Source of the DNA: an uncultured Alistipes sp.
GTDB lineage: Bacteria > Bacteroidota > Bacteroidia > Bacteroidales > Rikenellaceae
Assembly (NCBI GenBank): GCA_900769405.1
Contig: CAAGGL010000026.1
Location: 1 to 64,000, forward strand
Length of the DNA: 64,000 nucleotides
Direction of reading: 5' to 3'
The position numbers were made by a program, and so were the translations under genes. Position 1 is the stretch's first letter. Each line of letters starts with the position of its first letter. Below the pieces are notes generated by a model. That model searched no databases. It had not been told where the DNA came from and saw nothing but the letters and a program-made list of their open reading frames with translations. Of the stretch, positions 17,728-26,250 are shown one piece after another.

Positions 17728-17771
17728 TGCCAACTGACAAAATCGCTGACAAAACATCTGCCACAATGTCA
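17728..17771. repeat. Five TGNCA pentamers upstream of dnaK
   Basis: TGCCA 17728, TGACA 17735, TGACA 17747, TGCCA 17759 and TGTCA 17767 (start positions). The three middle intervals are 12, 12 and 8 bases. TGNCA is its own reverse-complement class, so pairs form imperfect palindromes of the kind bound by dimeric regulators. Confidence 0.6.
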
Positions 17772-17875
17772 CCCACGGGGCAAATCCGCCGTTCACCTAT
17801 TATATTATAATAAGCGTCAAATCCACGTGTAAGGCGCAAAAATGAGGATCAAATGTGCAATTTGTCGAAAAAAAT

Positions 17876-17906
17876 TTTGTTGTTCAAAAAAACTTTTATA
17901 CCTTAG
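17876..17906 (+). promoter_or_regulatory. Promoter of the small HTH-like gene
   Basis: TTTG (17876-17879) is followed after exactly 19 bases by TACCTTAG (17899-17906), one mismatch from TAnnTTTG. The start codon is at 17943. Confidence 0.6.
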
Positions 17907-17942
17907 TACCACTGAAAATATCAATTTAACAGAAATACAACT

Positions 17943-18188
17943 ATGATTATCACTTTTAACGAACTCAGAAGAATCAAGGACAAGTTGCCCAGCGGCAGCT
18001 CGCAGCGTATCGCAGACGAACTCGGTATCGACGTTGACACCGTACGTAACTACTTCGGCGGCAACCACTTTGAGTCGGGTCAGGTAGTAGGTGCTCACTA
18101 CGAGAAGGGCCCCGATGGTGGTGTTGTTACTTTGGACGATACTGCTATTCTCGATGCTGCGATGCGCATCTTGAACGAGTTGAAATAA
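17943..18188 (+). CDS. Small conserved HTH-like protein of unknown function
   Basis: An 81-residue acidic-to-neutral protein. Residues 5-35 read like a helix-turn-helix: FNELRRIKDKLPSGSSQRIADELGIDVDTVRNYFGG, where IADELGIDVDTVRNYF resembles the HTH of LacI or phage repressors. The C-terminal 45 residues end in a helix (AILDAAMRILNELK). Small proteins with this KLPxGS start occur widely in Bacteroidales, to my knowledge without an assigned role. It has its own promoter and terminator and is transcribed away from dnaK across a repeat-rich spacer, so control of dnaK or of itself is possible but unproven. Confidence 0.7.
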   Translation: MIITFNELRRIKDKLPSGSSQRIADELGIDVDTVRNYFGGNHFESGQVVGAHYEKGPDGGVVTLDDTAILDAAMRILNELK

Positions 18189-18255
18189 CTCTCCTTAATT
18201 CTTAATTCGGGCGAGCTGAGCAATATACACTCAACATTAACCCAATTTAGCTAAT

Positions 18256-18283
18256 GCCACTCCCACGCGGAGTGGCTTTTTTT
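18256..18283 (+). terminator. Terminator of the small HTH-like gene
   Basis: Perfect 8-bp stem (18256-18263 with 18269-18276), 5-base loop and seven T residues. Confidence 0.85.
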
Positions 18284-18312
18284 GTGCCGCAGGTCGCCAA
18301 CCACTCCTCCTC

Positions 18313-18348
18313 AAAAAATAAGGGTCGCCCCGAAAATGGAGCGACCCT
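18313..18348 (-). terminator. Terminator of the efflux operon
   Basis: Stem of about 11 bp (18321-18331 with 18338-18348, one G-U pair) followed on the minus strand by an A/T tract at 18313-18320. It lies past the last gene of the TetR-TolC-MFP-RND operon. Confidence 0.8.
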
Positions 18349-18385
18349 CTCAACGCAATTTATAAAGTAGTGTTTGATGTGTTGT

Positions 18386-18679
18386 CTACATCTGCTCTTC
18401 GATGTTCCAAACAAAGGCGCGCGAACCCTGCATCTTGGTCTCGGCGTCCATTGCGCGGAACTCGTCCATCAACGGCTTAACCATCTCGTCCTCGACAATA
18501 GTCAGAATCGACGAGTTCATTGCGGGCCAAGCGTGCGATGCGTAGTGAGGCTCACCATCAACCGAACCACGGCCGTGGGTCAACTCCCACTTGGTGAAAC
18601 CTCGTGCGCCATTGCGATCCAAGATCGCCATCACACGGTCGGTCAAAGCCTGATTATATGAAATGAATACTGCTTTCAT
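18386..18679 (-). CDS. PII-like small protein at the end of the RND efflux operon
   Basis: A 97-residue soluble protein with a predicted beta-alpha-beta ferredoxin-like pattern (MKAVFISYNQALTDRVMAILDRNGARGFTKWELTHGRG), reminiscent of PII/GlnB-like trimers, including a T-loop-like glycine/histidine stretch at 34-52. Comparable small PII-like proteins (DUF3240 type) accompany metal and drug RND pumps elsewhere. No signal peptide is visible. It starts 15 bases after the RND pump gene and is clearly in its operon. A sensor or modulator role for the pump is inference; the fold assignment needs structure prediction. Confidence 0.55.
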   Translation of the reverse strand: MKAVFISYNQALTDRVMAILDRNGARGFTKWELTHGRGSVDGEPHYASHAWPAMNSSILTIVEDEMVKPLMDEFRAMDAETKMQGSRAFVWNIEEQM

Positions 18680-18694
18680 CGTTTTGTCAATTAA

Positions 18695-21600
18695 TTAGTT
18701 AACCTTATTAGCTACGGCCTGCTTACGCTTGCTCACGCCGTCGTGCTTAACCTCGTCAGCACCACCCTGCTGCTTAACCGTACGGTCGCGGAAGATTACA
18801 TACAGCGCGGGCAGTACGAGCAGAGTCAGAATGGTCGAGAAGGTCAGACCACCGATAACGGCTACACCCATCGGCTGCCAGATCTCCGAACCCTCACCAA
18901 GACCCATAGCCATCGGCACCATACCGAATACGGTCGTGAGCGAGGTCATCAATACGGGACGCAGACGGCTCTTACCTGCTGCAACGGCAGCCTGAACAAC
19001 GCTCGATCCGCGCTCAACAAGCAGATTGGTGTAGTCAACCATCACGATACCGTTCTTAACTACGATACCCACCAGCATAATTGCACCGATCAGTGCGATC
19101 AAGCTCAGCGATGTACCCGTAAGCCACAGCGCCAAGAATACACCCGTGAATGCAAACGGAATCGAGATCATAATCATCAAAGGCATTGTCATCGACTCAA
19201 ACTGCGTTGCCATAACGATGTAAACCAACACAACGATCAGCGCCAACAGCAGCACCAAATCACCGAAGGTCTCCTGCTGATCCTCCAACGTACCACCCAA
19301 TTCGAGATCGATACCGTCGGGAGTATCATACTCGTCGATCACCGCCTGTACCTCATTCACAACATCACTCAGAGCCACGCCCGGAGCCAACGACGCAGTA
19401 ACCTTAACCAAACGCTGACGGTTCTCGCGCTGGATATCGGGAGCTGCAAACTCCTCAACCACCGTCGCAACCTCCTTCAACTTGATTGTGCGACCCGTAG
19501 CCGTCATAAGGTTGATATTCTCAACGTCCTGCAACGAGGTGCGGTGCTCCTCGGCATAACGAACTACAATGTCGTACTCATCGCCATCCTCGCGGTACTT
19601 CGACGCCTTCATACCGTCGATACGGTTACGAACTGCCTGCGATACCGAAGCATTGTTCAAGCCGTGCAGAGCCAGCTTCTCGCGATCGAACGTAACGTTA
19701 TACTCGGGACGCAGGTCGTCACGCGACAGATCGGCATCACGCACACCCGGAAGTTTCGAGATCTTGTCGCGCAGATCGATAGCAACACGGTTCGAGTTAT
19801 CCAAGTCGTAACCGAATACCTTAATCTCGACGTTGCTACCGCCACCCATACCGCCGCCACCGCCGCCGGGGGTAACGGTAAACTGGGTGATCTCGGGAAT
19901 CTTAGCTAGCTCCTGACGCCACAAATCGGCGATCTCGAAGATCGTGCGCTCACGCTCGGTCGAACGGGGCAGACGCAGGTTGTAGCTGATCATATTCGAG
20001 CCCGACTTCTGCATTGCTGCCATAGCGTTGTTCGACGAACTCTGACCCGTACGAGCCGACACAAGCTCTACCTCGGGGAACTTCTCGGCGATAATATCGT
20101 CGATGCGACGAGCGATCTCACGGGTGTACTCCATCGAGAGATTCTGCTCGGTCTCGATCGTTGCCGTGATCTGTGCATTATCCGACTGGGGGAAGAAGTC
20201 GAACGGAACGTACTTCAACAGACCAAGCGACGCTACGAAGGTGGCCATTGCGATGATGACCGTAGCCCAACGGTGACGAACGGTCCAGGTCAGCATACGT
20301 GCATACGCATCGTCCAACCAATCGAGGAACATATCGATAGGCTTATATACGATACCAATACCCTTATAGTCGTGCTTACCGCCCTCCGACGAGAGGATAT
20401 AGGCCGACAACATCGGGGTCAGCGTTACTGCCGCAGTGGTCGACATACATACCACGATCGAAACGATCCAACCCAACTCCTTGAACAGGATACCGGCCAT
20501 ACCGTTCATCATTGTCAGAGGCATAAATACCGCCACGACAACCAACGTGGTTGCGATTACCGACAGCCACACCTCATTGGTAGCATAGATTGCTGCCTCT
20601 TTGGGGCTCGAACCGCGCTCGATGTGGGTCGTAATGTTCTCCAACACCACAATCGCATCGTCCACAACCATACCAATCGCGATCGACAGCGACGACAGCG
20701 AGATAAGGTTCAGGGTCGATCCCGTCGCAAACAGATAGATAAATGCTGTTACCAACGAGATAGGAATGGTCATACAGATGATGAACGTCGCACGCCAGCG
20801 ACCCAAGAAGACCATTACCACGATGATGACGAATACGAACGCCAGCAAGACGGTCTCGACCAACGAGTTGATACTCTTCTGAATCTCGGTTGCTCCGTTC
20901 GTAATCTCGACAATCTTGATATCGTTAGGCAACGACTTCTCGATTGCGGGAAGGCGCTCCTGAATCTCCTCAACGATCTCTACGGTATTGGCACCCGACT
21001 GCTTCTGGATCATAATCATCGCCGAGCGACGACCATTGGCACGGGTATCCATCGTGATCTTCTGGATCGTATCCTTAACCTCGGCTACGTCCGACAGCTT
21101 AACCGTGCGGCCATTGCGATTCGAAACAACCAAGTGCTTCAGCTGCTCGCTATCGGTGAACTCGCCATCGGCCTTAACGTTATAGGTACCGCTTGCCAAA
21201 TCCATCGTACCTGCGGGTACGTTGATATTCTCCGACGCGATGATACCGCCAATCGACTCGATCGTCAGACCAAATGCCTCGATCTTCTCGGGATCGACAT
21301 TGACCTGAATCTCACGAACGGGCTGACCCACAACCGTAACCGAACCGATACCGTTCACACGGTTCAAGACGTTCACCAGACGGTCGTCCAGGATCTTATC
21401 CATCGCGTAGTAGCTCTCGTCAGCCGTAACCGACAACAGCATTACGGGCATCATCGAAGTGCTGAACTTGAAGATCGTAGGATAGTCAACCTCATCGGGC
21501 AACAAAGTCTGCGTACGGCTCACAATGTCGCGCACGTCATTCATTGCCTCGTTCAGGTCTGCACCCCACTCCATCTCCAACGTAATCATCGACACGTTGT

Positions 21601-21856
21601 CCTTCGAAGTCGAAGTCATCGTTTTCAGATTCTCCACCGAGTTGAGCTGATCCTCCAAAACTCGGGTAATATTGGTCTCGATGTCGGCTGCATTAGCACC
21701 CGCATAGACCGTAGCGACCGTAATATAAGGAGGGTCCATCTCCGGATACTGGTCGATAGCCAGATTCTTCAACGAGAAGAGTCCGAAGATGATCACACCC
21801 AAGAAAAGCAGGCAGGTCGATACCGGCTTTCTAACGGCTGATTCGTAAATTTTCAT
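18695..21856 (-). CDS. RND multidrug efflux permease (HAE1/AcrB family)
   Basis: Inner-membrane proton-driven pump of a tripartite efflux system. The 1053-residue chain shows the duplicated RND plan: one N-terminal helix, a periplasmic porter/docking domain, six helices (about 335-540), a second porter domain and six C-terminal helices. VVDDAIVVLENITTHIERG is the conserved helix 4 region with the proton-relay acidic pair; VGIVVKNGIVMVDYTNLLVERG is its repeat. A Gly-rich GGGGGGMGGG loop lies near residue 670. The start MKIYESAVRKPVSTCLLFLG is typical of Bacteroidota pumps. It sits 21 bases downstream of the adaptor gene. Substrates are unknown. Confidence 0.93.
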   Translation of the reverse strand: MKIYESAVRKPVSTCLLFLGVIIFGLFSLKNLAIDQYPEMDPPYITVATVYAGANAADIETNITRVLEDQLNSVENLKTMTSTSKDNVSMITLEMEWGADLNEAMNDVRDIVSRTQTLLPDEVDYPTIFKFSTSMMPVMLLSVTADESYYAMDKILDDRLVNVLNRVNGIGSVTVVGQPVREIQVNVDPEKIEAFGLTIESIGGIIASENINVPAGTMDLASGTYNVKADGEFTDSEQLKHLVVSNRNGRTVKLSDVAEVKDTIQKITMDTRANGRRSAMIMIQKQSGANTVEIVEEIQERLPAIEKSLPNDIKIVEITNGATEIQKSINSLVETVLLAFVFVIIVVMVFLGRWRATFIICMTIPISLVTAFIYLFATGSTLNLISLSSLSIAIGMVVDDAIVVLENITTHIERGSSPKEAAIYATNEVWLSVIATTLVVVAVFMPLTMMNGMAGILFKELGWIVSIVVCMSTTAAVTLTPMLSAYILSSEGGKHDYKGIGIVYKPIDMFLDWLDDAYARMLTWTVRHRWATVIIAMATFVASLGLLKYVPFDFFPQSDNAQITATIETEQNLSMEYTREIARRIDDIIAEKFPEVELVSARTGQSSSNNAMAAMQKSGSNMISYNLRLPRSTERERTIFEIADLWRQELAKIPEITQFTVTPGGGGGGMGGGSNVEIKVFGYDLDNSNRVAIDLRDKISKLPGVRDADLSRDDLRPEYNVTFDREKLALHGLNNASVSQAVRNRIDGMKASKYREDGDEYDIVVRYAEEHRTSLQDVENINLMTATGRTIKLKEVATVVEEFAAPDIQRENRQRLVKVTASLAPGVALSDVVNEVQAVIDEYDTPDGIDLELGGTLEDQQETFGDLVLLLALIVVLVYIVMATQFESMTMPLMIMISIPFAFTGVFLALWLTGTSLSLIALIGAIMLVGIVVKNGIVMVDYTNLLVERGSSVVQAAVAAGKSRLRPVLMTSLTTVFGMVPMAMGLGEGSEIWQPMGVAVIGGLTFSTILTLLVLPALYVIFRDRTVKQQGGADEVKHDGVSKRKQAVANKVN

Positions 21857-21877
21857 ATTACTTCTCTCCTTTTATAA

Positions 21878-22900
21878 TTACTTACTAATCTCAACAGCAG
21901 TACCGTCGTCGAGCTTGCTCAGACCCGTAACCGACACCTGTTCACCTGCGTTCAGACCCGACAGAATAACGTAGTTCTTCTCGATCTGACGACCCAACTC
22001 TACCACGCGACGCTCTACGGTACCGTCCTCCTTCACTACGAATACGGCACGCTCAGCAGTACCTGCCTGACGCTTGATAGCAACATCGGGAACCAAAACG
22101 CTCTCAACCTCACCAAGGTTGAAGATTGCGCGAGCGAACATACCCGGACGCAGCTTGTTGCCTGCGTTGGGAATAGTAATCTCGACGGTGAAGGTGCGGG
22201 TTGCAGCATCCATTGCAGGATAGATCAACGATACCTTACCCGTGAACTTCTCGTCGGGCAGTACCTCGGTTGCGATCTCAACGGGCATATTCATCTTAAC
22301 CTTCGAGAAATACTTCTCCGAAATGCTTGCCGTGATCTTCAACGGGTTGATCTGCATAATCTGCAAAATGGGCATATTGGCAAACATATCGCCAGCCTCA
22401 GCATTGCGAGCCGTAACAACACCCGAGATGGGCGAACGGAGCTCGATATTCTTCTTCAAGTTGGCAACGACGTCGCGCTGAACAGCTACCTGAGTCTTCA
22501 TCGCGTCGAGCTGCTGAGCCGAGATACCGCCAGCCTCGAATACGGGAGTCATACGAGCCAAATCAGCCTCCAAATTGAGCAACTGAGTATTTGCCTGATT
22601 GTACTGAATGGGATCCATCGTTGCTACCAACTGACCCTTCGATACGTGATGACCTACATCAACCAAAATCTGGTCGATACGCACGCCCTGAACGGCGGGA
22701 GTAATCGAGTTCTGCTTGTAGGGCTGAATGTTAGCCGAAACCTCAACCAACTGACCTACGGGTGCCGAGATTGCCTCTGCGGTCTTGATCAGCACCTTCT
22801 CGGGCTGGATCACCTCAACGCTCTGTTCCTTCTTGCCACCGCAACCTACCATCGACAGCGATACTGCGACTACGGTTGCCAATACTAAATTCTTTTTCAT
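21878..22900 (-). CDS. RND efflux periplasmic adaptor (membrane fusion protein)
   Basis: Lipoprotein adaptor that bridges the RND pump and the TolC-like channel. The signal ends in MVGCGGKKE with the lipidated Cys at about residue 20. The body shows the usual hairpin order: half-lipoyl segment (VDVGHHVSKGQLVATMDP), an alpha-helical hairpin (about 100-150), the second lipoyl half (LRSPISGVVTARNAEAGDMF) and a beta-barrel (about 185-270). At 340 aa it matches HlyD/AcrA family members in Bacteroidota. It is the third gene of the operon, 28 bases after the tolC-like gene. Confidence 0.92.
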   Translation of the reverse strand: MKKNLVLATVVAVSLSMVGCGGKKEQSVEVIQPEKVLIKTAEAISAPVGQLVEVSANIQPYKQNSITPAVQGVRIDQILVDVGHHVSKGQLVATMDPIQYNQANTQLLNLEADLARMTPVFEAGGISAQQLDAMKTQVAVQRDVVANLKKNIELRSPISGVVTARNAEAGDMFANMPILQIMQINPLKITASISEKYFSKVKMNMPVEIATEVLPDEKFTGKVSLIYPAMDAATRTFTVEITIPNAGNKLRPGMFARAIFNLGEVESVLVPDVAIKRQAGTAERAVFVVKEDGTVERRVVELGRQIEKNYVILSGLNAGEQVSVTGLSKLDDGTAVEISK

Positions 22901-22927
22901 CTTCTTTATATCCTTACTTTTTAGTTA

Positions 22928-24337
22928 TTATTCCTCTTTACCCACGATCTGGTCGTAGTCGGCCTTTGCCGAAATGTAGTCATAGATAGCCTGCGAATAG
23001 TTCAACTTCGACTGTGTCAGCGACAACTCCGCCGAGTTCAACTCCAAAATGGTACCCGCACCGGCCTTGTAACGTGCATTCGAGATGTCGTATGCCTTCT
23101 GTGCCTGAGCAACGGTCTTCTCGTTAGCGAACATCTTCTCGCGTGCGGTCAGCAGATTGTTGATCGCCGAGCGAACCTGAACATCGGTGCTCTTTGCCAG
23201 ATACTCGCGCTGGATCTCCAACTGGCGAATCTGGTTGCGTACCTGCTTAACCTTGTTGGTGTTCTTGAAACCCGAGAAGATAGGTACCGACAGCGACAAA
23301 CCTACCGAAATCGGGTGCTGCCAATAGAAACTCTTCTTAACCGACTCGGCAGTACCTGCATCGGGCGTAGTGCCTGTCGCGCCACCCGTAGCACCACCTG
23401 CTGCACCACCGCCCATCATTGCGCTGAAATCGAGGCGCTGCATATCGTTACCCGAGTAAGCGAACTGACCAAACGCTACCAAAGTCGGCATACGCGCGGT
23501 CTGAGTGAGTTTCAAGTTCTGCTGCAACAGTTCGCTCTGGATATCCAACTGCTTCAAAGTGCTGTTCTCCGAGATGTCGGTCGAGAGCTCCTCGCCGCCA
23601 TTCAGGATTGCATCGCGGAAGTCGTCGAGCGAACCAACCAATGCGATATCGATATTCTCGGGCAGGCTCAAATACATCTTCAACAGACGCTTAGCAACGT
23701 CGATCGAGTTTGCGGTCTGGATAATCGAGGGCTGCAAGTTACTCAGCTGCACCTCTGCGGTCAGCAGGTTGTACTCCGACGCCAAACCGTGCTCATACTG
23801 CACGCGGGTATCCTCGACGGTCTTGCTCACCGTAGCCTCGCTCGAACGCAATACTGCCAGCGACTGCTCAGCCAACAGAATATTATAGTAAGCCTTCTTC
23901 ACTGCGTTAACCATATCGATACGCGATGCGCGAGCCTGCTCAACGGCATTCTCCATCTGGATCTTGGTCAACTTGATCGAGCTCCATACCGACGGCATAA
24001 TCAACGGCAGACCGACCTCAGCCGATGCTGCGATCGTGTTATCTGCACCGAACGACAAGCCCTTCGAGATCTCGCTCTTAACCACAGCGTAGGTATAGGT
24101 ACCACTCGCCGAAAGCGAAGGATAGAGGTTACCCAGCGTCTCCTTACGAACATAGTCGTAACGCTCAACCTCCAAATCAGCCACCTTGATGGTGGGATTC
24201 TCGCTCAATGCCAAATCGATGGCCTCCTGCAACGTCAGCTGCATTGTGGTCACCGTGGTTGCGCCCTCAGTCGTCTGTGCCGATACGCCGAGCGTCATCA
24301 GCAGAAGAGCGCAAAGTGTCATCATCATCTTTTTCAT
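22928..24337 (-). CDS. TolC-family outer membrane efflux protein
   Basis: Outer-membrane channel of the tripartite pump. A signal peptide (about 1-20, ending GVSAQ) is followed by the duplicated OEP domain: long amphipathic helices with repeats such as ALSENPTIKVADLEVERYDY and a matching second half (AYDISNARYKAGAGTILELN). A Gly/Ala/Thr-rich insert near residues 300-325 (MMGGGAAGGATGG) is low complexity. At 469 aa the length is normal. It follows the TetR gene by 29 bases, so regulator and pump are probably one transcript. Confidence 0.92.
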   Translation of the reverse strand: MKKMMMTLCALLLMTLGVSAQTTEGATTVTTMQLTLQEAIDLALSENPTIKVADLEVERYDYVRKETLGNLYPSLSASGTYTYAVVKSEISKGLSFGADNTIAASAEVGLPLIMPSVWSSIKLTKIQMENAVEQARASRIDMVNAVKKAYYNILLAEQSLAVLRSSEATVSKTVEDTRVQYEHGLASEYNLLTAEVQLSNLQPSIIQTANSIDVAKRLLKMYLSLPENIDIALVGSLDDFRDAILNGGEELSTDISENSTLKQLDIQSELLQQNLKLTQTARMPTLVAFGQFAYSGNDMQRLDFSAMMGGGAAGGATGGATGTTPDAGTAESVKKSFYWQHPISVGLSLSVPIFSGFKNTNKVKQVRNQIRQLEIQREYLAKSTDVQVRSAINNLLTAREKMFANEKTVAQAQKAYDISNARYKAGAGTILELNSAELSLTQSKLNYSQAIYDYISAKADYDQIVGKEE

Positions 24338-24366
24338 CTTTGTCTTTTCTAATATATTTTTTGTTC

Positions 24367-25005
24367 TTAATTTACTTTTACGGGCTGCGGCCTTTCGTAC
24401 TTGCTGAGGAAGGTGTCGATCACCTCGATACCCTTCACGGTCGAAATGCCACGCAAGAAGTTGATCACCACATATCTTAACGCATACTCGGGTGTAATAT
24501 TATGCGGCAACGAGGCCTTGCGGGTCTCGACAATGCCCGAAAGCGACCAACCGAGCATTGCAACCGACAAATCGACATCAATCGTGCGATCGAGCAATCC
24601 GTCATCGACACCCTTTTGGAGTGCCGCGCGCAGGCGATCGCGGTTGCGCTGCTGCATCATCGCCGACAACTCCTCGTAAAGCGTCGGATAGAATCGGCGC
24701 AGATTGGTTTGCAGGCGCTGCTCGACCTCGCCATCAACCAAAAACAGATCGAACGCCGTCAAGATCGATTCGAGCACATTGTTGCACTCCGAGATCTTGG
24801 CATTGATGCGGCTGTTGCGCGTTTCGTAGTAGTGGAGCATACAGAGTTTGAGAAGATTCATCTTATCCTCGAACAGCTCATAAAGCGTGCGCTTCGATAC
24901 GCCCAGATTGTGCGCGATATCGTCCATTCGCACAGCCTTGATGCCGAGCTGACGAAACATCTCGGTGGCCTGATCGATGATATACTCCTTTTGCGATTCT
25001 GACAT
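24367..25005 (-). CDS. TetR-family regulator of the efflux operon
   Basis: A 212-residue regulator. The HTH is canonical: EMFRQLGIKAVRMDDIAHNL then GVSKRTLYELFEDKMNLL. The frame stays open to 25230 but the upstream 75 residues are basic, low-quality sequence that would span the promoter, so Met at 25005 (MSESQKEYIIDQATEMF) is the start. It is the first gene of the operon, followed at 29 bases by tolC-like, MFP, RND and PII-like genes, so it likely represses its own operon. A 7-bp inverted repeat (25043-25068) over the promoter is a candidate operator. Confidence 0.9.
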   Translation of the reverse strand: MSESQKEYIIDQATEMFRQLGIKAVRMDDIAHNLGVSKRTLYELFEDKMNLLKLCMLHYYETRNSRINAKISECNNVLESILTAFDLFLVDGEVEQRLQTNLRRFYPTLYEELSAMMQQRNRDRLRAALQKGVDDGLLDRTIDVDLSVAMLGWSLSGIVETRKASLPHNITPEYALRYVVINFLRGISTVKGIEVIDTFLSKYERPQPVKVN

Positions 25006-25042
25006 TATTCTTCGTGTTACAGTTAAATCCTTACATAACGCG

Positions 25043-25075
25043 TGCAAAGATACCTTAAAAACTTTGCAAACCAAA
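25043..25075 (-). promoter_or_regulatory. Promoter and candidate operator of the efflux operon
   Basis: On the minus strand TTTG (25072-25075) precedes TATCTTTG (25045-25052) by 19 bases, a full consensus match. The inverted repeat TGCAAAG-N12-CTTTGCA (25043-25049 and 25062-25068) covers the promoter, as expected for an autorepressing TetR protein. Confidence 0.65.
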
Positions 25076-25191
25076 AAAGTTTTCCGTTTTCCAAGTTTTT
25101 TAGATTGTTTTTTCACCAAACGTGCCACTCGCTCGACTTTTGGCACACTGCCCCACCCCCGAAAACCGCCCCACACGACGCTGCAAGCCAC

Positions 25192-25224
25192 AAAAAAAGG
25201 TCGTACACGAAACCGAGTACGACC
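25192..25224 (-). terminator. Terminator of the primary sigma factor gene
   Basis: Perfect 8-bp stem (25199-25206 with 25217-25224), 10-base loop, then seven T residues on the minus strand (A run 25192-25198). Confidence 0.85.
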
Positions 25225-25250
25225 CACCAAAATGATATTACTTCTGCTTT

Positions 25251-26111
25251 TTAGCCTAAGTACGATTTAAGTAATTTACTACGCGACGAGTGGCGCAGAC
25301 GGCGAATAGCCTTCTCCTTGATCTGGCGAACACGCTCGCGAGTCAGACCGAACTTCTCGCCGATCTCCTCCAAGGTCATCTCCTGACAACCGATACCGAA
25401 GAAGTACTTGATGATGTCCTTCTCGCGGTCGGTCAGCGTCGACAGAGCGCGCTCAACCTCAGTGCTGAGCGACTCGTTGATCAGACCTCGGTCAGCATTG
25501 GGCGAGTCGGTATTAACCAACACGTCGAGCAGGCTGTTGTCCTCACCATCGGCAAACGGAGCGTCCACCGACACGTGACGACCTGCCACACGCAGCGTAT
25601 CCGACACCTTCTCCTTCGGCAACTCCAACGCATTAGCCAACTCCTCAGGCGAGGGGGTACGCTCGTTCTCCTGCTCGAAACGAGCAAAAGCCTTGTTGAT
25701 CTTATTGAGCGAGCCAACCTGATTCAGGGGCAGACGCACGATACGCGACTGCTCGGCCAAAGCCTGCAAAATCGACTGACGAATCCACCATACGGCATAC
25801 GAGATGAATTTGAAACCACGAGTTTCGTCAAACTTCTCGGCTGCCTTGATCAGGCCCAAGTTACCCTCATTGATCAAGTCGGGCAGACTAAGACCCTGAT
25901 TCTGATATTGCTTAGCTACCGAAACCACGAAACGAAGATTAGCCTTCGTCAGCTTTTCGAGAGCCTCCTGGTCACCTTTTTTGATTCGTTGGGCGAGTTC
26001 TACCTCCTCCTCAACCGTGATCAAATCCTCCTTACCAATCTCCTGCAAATACTTGTCAAGCGACGCACTCTCACGGTTGGTGATAGACTTTGTAATCTTT
26101 AATTGACGCAT
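25251..26111 (-). CDS. rpoD: RNA polymerase primary sigma factor
   Basis: Housekeeping sigma-70 factor that directs RNA polymerase to promoters. At 286 aa it lacks region 1.1, as is usual for Bacteroidota primary sigma factors. Region 1.2 (SLDKYLQEIGKEDLIT), region 2 (KANLRFVVSVAKQYQNQGLS, DLINEGNLGLIKAAEKFD, FKFISYAVWWIRQSILQAL), region 3 and region 4 (LTREKDIIKYFFG-like, LEEIGEKFGLTRERVRQIKE) are all present. This factor presumably recognises the TTTG/TAnnTTTG sites listed here. A terminator lies between htrA and this gene, so it has its own promoter, though I see no consensus copy. Confidence 0.95.
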   Translation of the reverse strand: MRQLKITKSITNRESASLDKYLQEIGKEDLITVEEEVELAQRIKKGDQEALEKLTKANLRFVVSVAKQYQNQGLSLPDLINEGNLGLIKAAEKFDETRGFKFISYAVWWIRQSILQALAEQSRIVRLPLNQVGSLNKINKAFARFEQENERTPSPEELANALELPKEKVSDTLRVAGRHVSVDAPFADGEDNSLLDVLVNTDSPNADRGLINESLSTEVERALSTLTDREKDIIKYFFGIGCQEMTLEEIGEKFGLTRERVRQIKEKAIRRLRHSSRSKLLKSYLG

Positions 26112-26181
26112 TTTCTTCTATTTTAGTTTTCTTCAATCTCTTTTGGTCGGTTCTTCACTCGCCGTTCGGGTTGTCATTCCA

Positions 26182-26223
26182 CAAAAAAACGAGGGTGAAC
26201 CACTCAGTAATGCTCACCCCCGT
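26182..26223 (-). terminator. Terminator of htrA
   Basis: Stem of about 10 bp (26189-26198 with 26214-26223, one mismatch) followed on the minus strand by seven T residues (A run 26182-26189). It separates htrA from rpoD. Confidence 0.75.
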
Positions 26224-26250
26224 ATTGTTCTTTCGCGATACTGCGCTCGG

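Larger units (their letters stand above)
17583..17942. promoter_or_regulatory. Intergenic region between dnaK and the small HTH-like gene
   Basis: This 360-base divergent spacer has no gene. It holds GGC-N9-GGCC at 17693-17707 (on the minus strand GG-N10-GC, the spacing of a sigma-54 promoter), five TGNCA pentamers at 17728-17771, an AT palindrome near 17800-17815, and a standard promoter for the plus-strand gene at 17876-17906. On the minus strand the order is TGNCA cluster, then GG-N10-GC, then dnaK about 110 bases on. Sigma-54 use is inference; two consensus positions are not matched. Confidence 0.5.
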
